Positions 35,791 through 43,005 of a stretch of 64,000 nt of DNA are shown piece after piece (the stretch's first letter is position 1; each line of letters opens with the position of its first letter). Below the pieces are notes generated by a model. The model was not told where the DNA came from. It saw only the letters and a list, made by a program, of their open reading frames with translations, and did not search any database. This DNA comes from Bacteroides fragilis NCTC 9343. Its GTDB lineage: Bacteria > Bacteroidota > Bacteroidia > Bacteroidales > Bacteroidaceae. The stretch lies in assembly GCF_000025985.1 (NCBI RefSeq), contig NC_003228.3, positions 1,674,001-1,738,000 of the forward strand, given 5' to 3'. Both the position numbers and the translations under genes were made by a program.

Positions 35791-35847
35791 TGTCTGTTGA
35801 GGGACACTCCCGAGTTCATTTACGGGCAGAGTGTTCATTATCGGACA
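35791..35847 (+). promoter_or_regulatory. three activator dyads upstream of ATPase 2
   Basis: The main dyad TGTTCATTATCGGACA (35832-35847) is preceded 19 bases upstream by AGTTCATTTACGGGCA (35813-35828) and then by TGTCTGTTGAGGGACA (35791-35806). All fit TGTYC-N6-GRACA with at most a few changes. Confidence 0.65.
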
Positions 35848-35892
35848 CCTCGTTGGGAACATAAGCGGTTGTATTTAAAGGAATTAATTTTT

Positions 35893-35908
35893 TGGCATAT
35901 CATTTGAA
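35893..35908 (+). promoter_or_regulatory. sigma-54 promoter (TGGCATATCATTTGAA)
   Basis: TGGCAT-N5-TTGA with the 10-base GG-to-GA spacing. It lies 46 bases after the activator dyad and 39 bases before the ATPase 2 ATG. Confidence 0.7.
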
Positions 35909-35946
35909 CAAGAATCTAATAAAAGAAATATTTAAAACTATAAGTG

Positions 35947-36612
35947 ATGATTACATTAACTTCTCTTTCTAAAATCTATCGTACAAACGAGATTGAAACA
36001 GTAGCGCTCGAAAACGTGAATCTGACAGTCGACCGTGGTGAGTTTCTGAGTATCATGGGCCCTTCGGGTTGTGGTAAATCTACTTTGTTGAACATCATGG
36101 GATTGCTGGATGCTCCTACGACGGGTACGATCGAAATAAACGGTACACATACAGAAGGCATGAAAGACAAAGAATTGGCTGCTTTCCGTAATAAGACACT
36201 GGGTTTCGTTTTCCAGTCTTTCCACCTGATCAACTCACTCAACGTACTGGACAATGTGGAGCTTCCGTTACTCTACCGTCGTGTCAGTTCGTCCGAGCGT
36301 AGAAAGTTGGCGCAGGAGGTTCTCGAGAAGGTGGGTTTGAGCCATCGTATGCGTCATTTCCCGACACAGCTTTCCGGTGGTCAGTGCCAGCGTGTTGCCA
36401 TTGCCCGTGCCATCATCGGTAATCCCGAGATTATCCTTGCCGACGAACCTACCGGTAACCTGGATTCTAAGATGGGTGCCGAAGTAATGGAACTGCTTCA
36501 TCGCCTGAATAAGGAAGACGGACGTACCATCGTAATGGTTACTCACAATGAAGAACAGGCCAAACAAACCTCTCGCACCATCCGCTTCTTCGACGGACGT
36601 CAAGTGCAATAA
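35947..36612 (+). CDS. ABC transporter ATPase 2 (LolD/MacB type)
   Basis: 221 residues from the ATG at 35947, which matches the start of ATPase 1; the GTG one codon earlier is less likely. All ABC motifs are intact and the protein is nearly the same as ATPase 1, with scattered changes such as LYRRVSSSE for LYRHIASSE. A second, independently promoted copy suggests dosage or unit-wise duplication of an ATPase-A-B module. The head-GIN-domain gene follows 15 bases downstream. Confidence 0.94.
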   Translation: MITLTSLSKIYRTNEIETVALENVNLTVDRGEFLSIMGPSGCGKSTLLNIMGLLDAPTTGTIEINGTHTEGMKDKELAAFRNKTLGFVFQSFHLINSLNVLDNVELPLLYRRVSSSERRKLAQEVLEKVGLSHRMRHFPTQLSGGQCQRVAIARAIIGNPEIILADEPTGNLDSKMGAEVMELLHRLNKEDGRTIVMVTHNEEQAKQTSRTIRFFDGRQVQ

Positions 36613-36627
36613 ATAATACAAAGTACA

Positions 36628-37272
36628 ATGAAAGCAAAAATTATACTCGTAGCTTTGGCTCTTTTCCTGGGAGCCATCGGTTATACGGTGCAAGCTCAAT
36701 GCAGTGCCGATTGCCAATGTGGTAAAACTACCGAAGATAAAACCTTGGCTGTCGGTAACCGTAAAGTTGCCGATTTCTCCATGATCCGACTGGAGGCTGT
36801 CGGAGATATTTTTTTCACTCAGTCCGACCGTTGTTCCGTCCGGATAGAGGGGCCGCAAGAATACGTATCCCAAACTACTACAGTTGTGAAAAATGGTGTT
36901 TTAGTGATCGGATATCAAAAAAACAACAATAATTCCAAACACATAAAATTGTATATTACGGCTCCCAATCTGGACAATGTGAAGTTGCAAGGCGTGGGTA
37001 GCTTTAATTGCCGGGAACCACTTCGGTCAAGGCGCTTCGACCTGATCCTTTCAGGAGTTGGAGATGTTAATATCGACAATTTGAAGTGTAAGGATTTCAC
37101 GGTGAAACTGGATGGAGTGGGCTGTGTAAATGTCAAGGTTGATTGTGACGCATTGGAAGCCCAAGCCAATGGAGTGGGAAGCATGACCCTGAATGGTAAA
37201 GCCGGTACCGCAAAAATATCAAGAAACGGGGTTGGCGGTGTCAATACCGGTGGACTGAAAATAGGAAAATAG
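36628..37272 (+). CDS. secreted head-GIN-domain protein (DUF2807)
   Basis: 214 residues. Signal peptide about 1-23 (IGYTVQAQ), a short Cys-rich stretch (CSADCQCGK), then a beta-helical DUF2807 domain with a repeated GVG-x-[VMF] turn: GVGSF, GVGDVNI, GVGCVNV, GVGSMTL and GVGGVN, spaced about 20 residues apart. Such domains are predicted to be periplasmic or outer-membrane-associated; no activity is established. It sits inside an ABC transporter operon, between ATPase 2 and permease pair 5, so it may be a substrate, a periplasmic partner or a stress-response protein co-induced with the pump. Confidence 0.82.
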   Translation: MKAKIILVALALFLGAIGYTVQAQCSADCQCGKTTEDKTLAVGNRKVADFSMIRLEAVGDIFFTQSDRCSVRIEGPQEYVSQTTTVVKNGVLVIGYQKNNNNSKHIKLYITAPNLDNVKLQGVGSFNCREPLRSRRFDLILSGVGDVNIDNLKCKDFTVKLDGVGCVNVKVDCDALEAQANGVGSMTLNGKAGTAKISRNGVGGVNTGGLKIGK

Positions 37273-37285
37273 TAACAAGCACAAA

Positions 37286-38584
37286 ATGATTAAACAATAT
37301 TTCAAGCAGGCCCTTGCACAACTCAGACAGCAGCCCTTGCTGACTACGATTAGTGTGTTGGGCACTGCTTTGACCATTTGCCTGATTATGGTAGTGGTCA
37401 TGCAACAGCAAATAAAAACCACCCCTTTTGCTCCGGAGAGTAACCGTAACCGGCTATTGCATGTCAAACAGATGAGCACGAGCAACAAAAACTGGAGTGA
37501 TGACGGATCGAGTAACGGTCCGATGGGGCTGCAGACAGCAAAAGGATGTTTTGAAGGATTAACGACGGCCGAGGAAGTCAGTATCTATACGATACCCGAA
37601 ACTATGCAGGTAGCTTTGCCCCGTGGTGTACGTACGGGGATCGATGCCCTCGAGACCGATGGAGCTTTCTGGAGGATATTCGACTTTTCGTTTATAGACG
37701 GTAAGCCTTATTCGGATGCGGAAGTAAAATCCGGGCTTCCGGTAGCTGTTATAACAGAGAGTGTCGCACGTCTTCTTTTCGGTACGTCCCATCAGGTGTC
37801 CGGTAAGGAGATCTTGGTGAATGATGCGGTCTACCGGATAAGCGGAGTGGTGAAAGATGTGTCTTCAATGGCTTCGACAGCCTATGCACAGATTTGGGTT
37901 CCATATTCATCGACCCATATTACGGGAGGAGACAATACCTGGTGTGACGGGATTATGGGAGTGATGCGGGTTGTGATCCTGGCCCGCAGTTCTTCCGACT
38001 TCGAAGCTATCCGTGCAGAGTGCGAACGTCGCCGCTTGGCTTATAACGCCGGGTTGGGTGATTATTTTGTTTTCTACCGTGGGCAGCCGGATGACCAACT
38101 GACGATGTCGCAGCATAAGTGGGCAAATGTGCAGCCGGATATGGCAGCCTATTTTCGTCAGCAAGTCATTATATTTTTGATTCTGTTACTGGTACCTGCC
38201 ATCAATCTGAGCTCGATGACCCATAGCCGTTTGAGACAACGCGTTGCCGAGATCGGTGTACGGCGTTCGTTCGGAGCTACCCGTGGGGGAGTGATGGGGC
38301 AAATTGTTGCCGAGAATCTGGTACTGACTTTGATGGCCGGAGTGGTCGGACTGTTGTTCTGTCTGATCATATCTTATTGTTGGGGAGGTACGCTTTTTGC
38401 CGATAGCAGATTGATGTACCTTAACACGGCTCCGGTTATCGAGTGGAAAATGCTTTTTAAATTTTCTACTTTTATTTATGCATTACTTTTCTGTTTGGCA
38501 CTGAATCTGCTGAGTAGTGGATGGCCGGCCTGGAGGGCATCGCGGATGTCTATTATAAATGCTCTTAGCGGAAAGCTTAACTAA
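37286..38584 (+). CDS. MacB/FtsX-type ABC permease, type A, pair 5
   Basis: 432 residues. MIKQYFKQALAQLRQQ start, TM1 (ISVLGTALTICLIMVVVM), periplasmic domain with FWRIFDFSFIDGKPYSDAEV, and PAINLSSMTHSRLRQRVAEI leading into GVRRSFGATRGGVMGQIVAE, then the last TM segments. The coupling loop is closest to pair 4. It starts 13 bases after the GIN-domain gene. Confidence 0.87.
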   Translation: MIKQYFKQALAQLRQQPLLTTISVLGTALTICLIMVVVMQQQIKTTPFAPESNRNRLLHVKQMSTSNKNWSDDGSSNGPMGLQTAKGCFEGLTTAEEVSIYTIPETMQVALPRGVRTGIDALETDGAFWRIFDFSFIDGKPYSDAEVKSGLPVAVITESVARLLFGTSHQVSGKEILVNDAVYRISGVVKDVSSMASTAYAQIWVPYSSTHITGGDNTWCDGIMGVMRVVILARSSSDFEAIRAECERRRLAYNAGLGDYFVFYRGQPDDQLTMSQHKWANVQPDMAAYFRQQVIIFLILLLVPAINLSSMTHSRLRQRVAEIGVRRSFGATRGGVMGQIVAENLVLTLMAGVVGLLFCLIISYCWGGTLFADSRLMYLNTAPVIEWKMLFKFSTFIYALLFCLALNLLSSGWPAWRASRMSIINALSGKLN

Positions 38585-38598
38585 ACACTACACAAACG

Positions 38599-39843
38599 AT
38601 GAATAAGAAACTGTTGAAACAAATAGTAAACGAACGGCGCTCTAACTCCTGGCTGTTCATAGAACTGCTGCTGGTAAGCATTGTGCTTTGGTATGTAGTC
38701 GATTATATGTTTGTCACCCTTTATACCTATTTTGAACCTCGCGGGTTCGATATTGAGAATACCTATCGGGTGGAGTTCGATTACCTGACAGAGAAAAGTC
38801 CCGACTACATAGCCAACCGTACGGATGAGGAAGCACATGCAGATATGCGTGAGTTACTGGATCGCCTTCGTCGTCGTCCCGGAGTCGAGGCGGTGAGTAT
38901 GTCGCAAAATTCTTTCCCGTACAACGGAAGTAACAGTGGGATGGACGTACGCCTGGATACCATGGAGAGCAAGTACAACATCCGTCGTTGGGTGACGCCC
39001 GACTTCTTCCGTGTTTTCCGTTATCAGGGAGCTAACGGAGAAACTCCGGAACAATTAGCTGCTCTGTTGAAGGAGGGTACTTTTATGGTATCGCGTAATG
39101 TGTTCGAGTCACGTTATAAGATTGATCTGAAAGACTATGTAGGCAAAGAGTTTTGTCTGGATCAGGATACTGCCCATTTATCCAAATTGGTGGCAGCGCT
39201 CCAAGTGGTCCGTTATGATGATTTTTCCTCCGGTGCTTATAGCCGGTCCGCAGTCATCTTGTTACCGGAGAATCGGTTGGCTTCGGGCAATGAAATCTGT
39301 TTGCGTACGAACAAAAACGAATCTGCCGCCTTTGCCGAACAATTGATGAAGGATGCCCCCTCCCAGTATCGGGTGGGCAATCTTTTTCTGACTAAGGTAA
39401 GTTCATTCCGGGACATACGGCATACGTTCCAGTTGGACGATGTGAATACTTTACGTAACTATCTGGTAGGTATGGGCTTTTTGCTGCTCAATATTTTTCT
39501 GGGGCTATTGGGAACATTCTGGTTCCGCACCCAGCAGCGTAAAGGTGAGATGGCGCTGATGATGGCAGTAGGAGGGAGTAAGCAAAGCGTATTCTTTCGT
39601 TTGCTGAGCGAAGGTTGGCTGATGCTTCTTCTGGTTACTCCGTTGGCTATTGGTGTCGATTTCTATATCGCAAAGAGTGAACTGACACCTTCGTGGTACT
39701 TTTCTACTTTTTCTGTCGGTCGCTTTATGTTGTGCGAAGGCATCACGTTACTGTTGATGGCACTGATGATCCTGGCAGGTATCTGGTTCCCGGCCCGTCA
39801 GTCTATGAAAATCCAGCCGGCGGAGGCATTGCACGAAGAATAA
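38599..39843 (+). CDS. MacB/FtsX-type ABC permease, type B, pair 5
   Basis: 414 residues. NERRSNSW start, TM1 (FIELLLVSIVLWYVVDYMFV), periplasmic domain ending YRVGNLFLTKVSSFRDIR, then FWFRTQQRKGEMALMMAVGG and the PAEALHEE tail shared with pair 4. It is the intact reference used here to place the frameshift in the pair 4 partner. It ends 95 bases before the sensor kinase start. Confidence 0.87.
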   Translation: MNKKLLKQIVNERRSNSWLFIELLLVSIVLWYVVDYMFVTLYTYFEPRGFDIENTYRVEFDYLTEKSPDYIANRTDEEAHADMRELLDRLRRRPGVEAVSMSQNSFPYNGSNSGMDVRLDTMESKYNIRRWVTPDFFRVFRYQGANGETPEQLAALLKEGTFMVSRNVFESRYKIDLKDYVGKEFCLDQDTAHLSKLVAALQVVRYDDFSSGAYSRSAVILLPENRLASGNEICLRTNKNESAAFAEQLMKDAPSQYRVGNLFLTKVSSFRDIRHTFQLDDVNTLRNYLVGMGFLLLNIFLGLLGTFWFRTQQRKGEMALMMAVGGSKQSVFFRLLSEGWLMLLLVTPLAIGVDFYIAKSELTPSWYFSTFSVGRFMLCEGITLLLMALMILAGIWFPARQSMKIQPAEALHEE

Positions 39844-39896
39844 AAGCTTATCGCAATATTTTATCATCTATCTGCGTTGTTTTCAAGATTATAACG

Positions 39897-39904
39897 TATA
39901 TTTG
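39897..39904 (+). promoter_or_regulatory. -7 element TATATTTG for the sensor kinase
   Basis: TATATTTG fits TAnnTTTG and lies 34 bases before the ATG at 39939. A sequence like the -33 box (TTGTTTTC) is 15-20 bases upstream. The kinase would thus be made without sigma-54. Confidence 0.5.
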
Positions 39905-39938
39905 CGTTCACAATCCTGATACAACGCAGATTTTTGCT

Positions 39939-42551
39939 ATGAACAAACGATTATATACTATATTTCTTATATCTGTCTTCTTATTACTCCCGGGATTTTC
40001 CACTGCTGCGGAACGTATTTATAATGTTCTCTTCGTTCAGTCGTATGCTCCGGAAACACCTTGGCATAATGACTTGGTCCGGGGGTTGAAGGACGGTTTC
40101 GGTGAATCGGGATTGAAAGTGAATATTACAACCGAATTTCTGGATGCCAATTTCTGGACTTATCAATCCGAAAAGCTGATTATGCGTCGTTTTTGCGAAC
40201 GGGCCCGTGAAAGGGGAACAGACTTGATTGTTACCGTCAGTGATGAGGCTTTTCATACTTTACTGACATGCGGAGACTCGTTAGCCTTGCAGTTGCCCGT
40301 TGTCTTTTTTAATATAAAATATCCGGAAGGCAGCCTGATCGATTCGTTACCCAATGTGTGTGGATATACGGCGAATCCCGATTTCGGAGAATTACTGAGG
40401 CAGGCGAGTCGCCTTTTTCCTACCCGGACGGAGGTGGTCTGTATCTCCGACAACAGCCTGCTGAGTTCGAAAGGGAAAGATGATTTTATGAACGAATGGG
40501 AAGGCTTTGTGGAGGAGCATCCGGAATATACGGTGACCTTTTATAATTCGCAGACCGATACAACCAATAAAATTATTGCTTCTACCTGCTATCCCCGCAA
40601 TACACATAAGACATTGATCATCGCTCCTAAGTGGTCGTCTTTTATGTCCTTTATCGGTCGTAACTCAAAAGCGCCTTTCTTTTCGTGCGAGAACCTTGCG
40701 TTGACTAATGGTGCCTTTGGCGCGTATGATGCCGATTCGTATGCTTCGGCGCATGAAGTAGGGCGGACGGCCGCCGATGTGCTGCGTGGCAAATCTCCCT
40801 CGGAAGTGGGAATCATTGAATCTCCTTTGAAGTTTATGTACGATTTCAAGCAGCTTGTGTTTTTTAAGGTAGATCCCAAGCAGGCGAGTGCTATCGGCGG
40901 AACCATTATTAACGAGCCATACATGGAGAAATATCGTATGCTGTACATCTTGTTGTATAGTTCGATATTGGCTTTACTGGTGTTCCTGATAGTGTGGTTG
41001 TATCGTATAAACCGTCGTGAATCCCGCCGTCGCATCCATGCCCAGACCCGCCTGCTGATACAAAACCGGTTGGTGGCCCAACGTGATGAATTTGATAATG
41101 TGTTTCATTCCATCCGTGATGGTGTGATCACTTACGACACCGATTTCCGTATTCATTTTACCAATCGTTCTTTATTGAAGATGCTGCATTTGCCCAAAGA
41201 TGAAGCCGCTCGACCTTACGAAGGCTTGCCGGCAGGCAGTATTTTTAAGATCTACAATAATGGTAAAGAGATTCTCCGTCCTATGCTCAAGCAAGTGGTG
41301 ACTGAAGAAAGCAGCGTAGTCATTCCGGAAAATTCATTTATGCAAGAGGTGCACAGTGGAAGTTATTTCCCGGTTTCAGGAGAGGTTGTTCCTATCCGTG
41401 CACATGGAAAAATTACGGGAATGGCTCTCTCTGCCCGTAATATATCGGATGAAGAGATGCAGAAGCGTTTTTTCAGTATGGCGGTAGACGAGAGTTCTAT
41501 CTACCCTTGGCAATATAATATCCGCACCGGCCTGTTTACTTTCCCTGCGGGCTTTCTGACACGTTTTGGTTTTGCGGAAAATAAGACTACCATTTCACGT
41601 GGCGAGATGGACCGGATGATTCATCCGGACGATCAGGAATCGGCATATGAGATTTTCAACCGGGCACTGGCGGGCCTCAGTCAGAGTACGCGTATGAGTT
41701 TCCGTCAGCTTAGTGGTGACGGTAATTATGAGTGGTGGGAATATCGGACGTCGGTGCTTGCAGGATTGACAACAGATACGCCCTACAGTATTTTGGGAGT
41801 ATGCCAGAGTATACAACGCTATAAGACAACCGAAGAGGAATTAACCGCAGCGCGTGATAAAGCACTTCAGGCGGATAAATTGAAATCGGCTTTCCTTGCC
41901 AATATGAGTCATGAGATACGTACGCCGCTGAATGCGATTGTAGGTTTCTCTGATTTGTTGAGCGATACCAGCGGGTTTACCGAAGAAGAGGTTAAGCTAT
42001 TTATAGAGACTATCAATAAGAATTGCGGACTGTTGCTGGCACTTATCAATGATATTCTCGATTTGTCCCGTATAGAATCCGGCACAATGGATTTTCAGTT
42101 TGCCGGTCACAATCTTCCGTTATTGATGAAGAATGTATACGATTCACAGCGTTTGAATATGCCTCCGGGAGTGCAGCTGGTGCTGAAGTTGCCGGAGAAT
42201 AGCAAAAAGTATCTGGTGACGGATAATGTCCGCCTCCAACAAGTGGTAAACAACTTGATCAACAATGCCGTTAAGTTTACGACCCAAGGTTCGATTACAT
42301 TCGGATATACCGAAGAAGAACCCGGCTACACTTCTCTTTTTGTCGAAGACACCGGAAAAGGTATTTCGGAAGATGGATTGAGGCATATCTTTGAACGTTT
42401 CTATAAGGTAGATAGCTTTACTCAGGGTGCGGGGCTCGGACTGAGTATTTGCCAGACTATCGTAGGACGTCTGAACGGGACGATTACCGTCACTTCAGAA
42501 GAAGGGCACGGAACCCGTTTCACTGTCCGCCTTCCGGATATTTGCGAATAA
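39939..42551 (+). CDS. membrane sensor histidine kinase with substrate-binding-like sensor and PAS domains
   Basis: 870 residues from the ATG at 39939 (MNKRLYTIF), which starts a clear signal peptide; the longer frame upstream lies within the permease gene. Residues 23-330 resemble an ABC-transporter substrate-binding protein of the PF04392 type (RIYNVLFVQSYAPETPWHND). TM at about 334-357 (YILLYSSILALLVFLIVWLY), two PAS-like regions, then HisKA with His658 in NMSHEIRTPLNA and an ATPase domain with VVNNLINNAVKF, DTGKGISE and GAGLGLSIC. There is no receiver domain. It probably senses a periplasmic ligand; its partner regulator is not obvious and may be the NtrC-type protein downstream. Confidence 0.88.
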   Translation: MNKRLYTIFLISVFLLLPGFSTAAERIYNVLFVQSYAPETPWHNDLVRGLKDGFGESGLKVNITTEFLDANFWTYQSEKLIMRRFCERARERGTDLIVTVSDEAFHTLLTCGDSLALQLPVVFFNIKYPEGSLIDSLPNVCGYTANPDFGELLRQASRLFPTRTEVVCISDNSLLSSKGKDDFMNEWEGFVEEHPEYTVTFYNSQTDTTNKIIASTCYPRNTHKTLIIAPKWSSFMSFIGRNSKAPFFSCENLALTNGAFGAYDADSYASAHEVGRTAADVLRGKSPSEVGIIESPLKFMYDFKQLVFFKVDPKQASAIGGTIINEPYMEKYRMLYILLYSSILALLVFLIVWLYRINRRESRRRIHAQTRLLIQNRLVAQRDEFDNVFHSIRDGVITYDTDFRIHFTNRSLLKMLHLPKDEAARPYEGLPAGSIFKIYNNGKEILRPMLKQVVTEESSVVIPENSFMQEVHSGSYFPVSGEVVPIRAHGKITGMALSARNISDEEMQKRFFSMAVDESSIYPWQYNIRTGLFTFPAGFLTRFGFAENKTTISRGEMDRMIHPDDQESAYEIFNRALAGLSQSTRMSFRQLSGDGNYEWWEYRTSVLAGLTTDTPYSILGVCQSIQRYKTTEEELTAARDKALQADKLKSAFLANMSHEIRTPLNAIVGFSDLLSDTSGFTEEEVKLFIETINKNCGLLLALINDILDLSRIESGTMDFQFAGHNLPLLMKNVYDSQRLNMPPGVQLVLKLPENSKKYLVTDNVRLQQVVNNLINNAVKFTTQGSITFGYTEEEPGYTSLFVEDTGKGISEDGLRHIFERFYKVDSFTQGAGLGLSICQTIVGRLNGTITVTSEEGHGTRFTVRLPDICE

Positions 42552-42564
42552 TGATACCGGAGGA

Positions 42565-42599
42565 CGTCCGTCTCCGAACAAACTGTTCATTTTCGGACA
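42565..42599 (+). promoter_or_regulatory. paired activator sites upstream of the TolC gene
   Basis: The main dyad TGTTCATTTTCGGACA (42584-42599) has a good second copy CGTCCGTCTCCGAACA (42565-42580) exactly 19 bases upstream. Here the pair is about 360 bases from the promoter, a distance that sigma-54 enhancers tolerate. Confidence 0.65.
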
Positions 42600-42608
42600 G
42601 CAGAAAGA

Positions 42609-42697
42609 ACGATGGACGATAAGCGGTGAACGATAAACAGTGAATGATGAGTGGTGAACGATAAGCGATGAACGATGAATGAAGAGCGGTGAACGGA
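42609..42697 (+). repeat. degenerate tandem repeat of GTGAACGATAARCR
   Basis: About six units of 12-14 bases built on GTGAACGATAAGC (GGACGATAAGC, GTGAACGATAAACA, GTGAATGATGAGTG, GTGAACGATAAGC, GATGAACGATGAAT, then GCGGTGAACGG) fill the stretch between the activator sites and the TolC promoter. The gap 42552-43005 otherwise holds a pyrimidine-rich tract and a half site TGTTCATTTAC near 42778. Confidence 0.6.
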
Positions 42698-42961
42698 GGG
42701 AACGGACGGTGGATGTTCCTGATGCTAAAAGATCAGTAGCCGCTACCTTTCACCGGAGGGTGTATCCCTCTCTTTTCTGTTCATTTACAGCGTGGTTACC
42801 CGTCCGAAAGAGGCTGCTCCATTATCGTTTTTCCTATTTTGCATCCATCGTTTCTTTCCCTATACCCTTTCTCTTTTCCCGTTTATTTTCCCTTTTACTC
42901 CCTCAACCTCCCTTACTCATTGCTCCTTGTTTCGTGTTCCCGTTTTCCCGGTATTCACTTT

Positions 42962-42977
42962 TGGCACGGGGTTTGCT
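42962..42977 (+). promoter_or_regulatory. sigma-54 promoter (TGGCACGGGGTTTGCT)
   Basis: An exact match to the sigma-54 consensus TGGCAC-N5-TTGCW, with the GG and GC dinucleotides 10 bases apart, 29 bases before the TolC-family ATG. It is the best of the four in this locus. Confidence 0.85.
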
Positions 42978-43005
42978 TTTCAGCCGGTAAATAAACGAAT
43001 ATTAT

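Noticed and set aside
39693..39938. Upstream extension of the sensor kinase to 39693
   Set aside because: It lies within the coding region of the type B permease in another frame; the ATG at 39939 opens a proper signal peptide and follows a promoter element.
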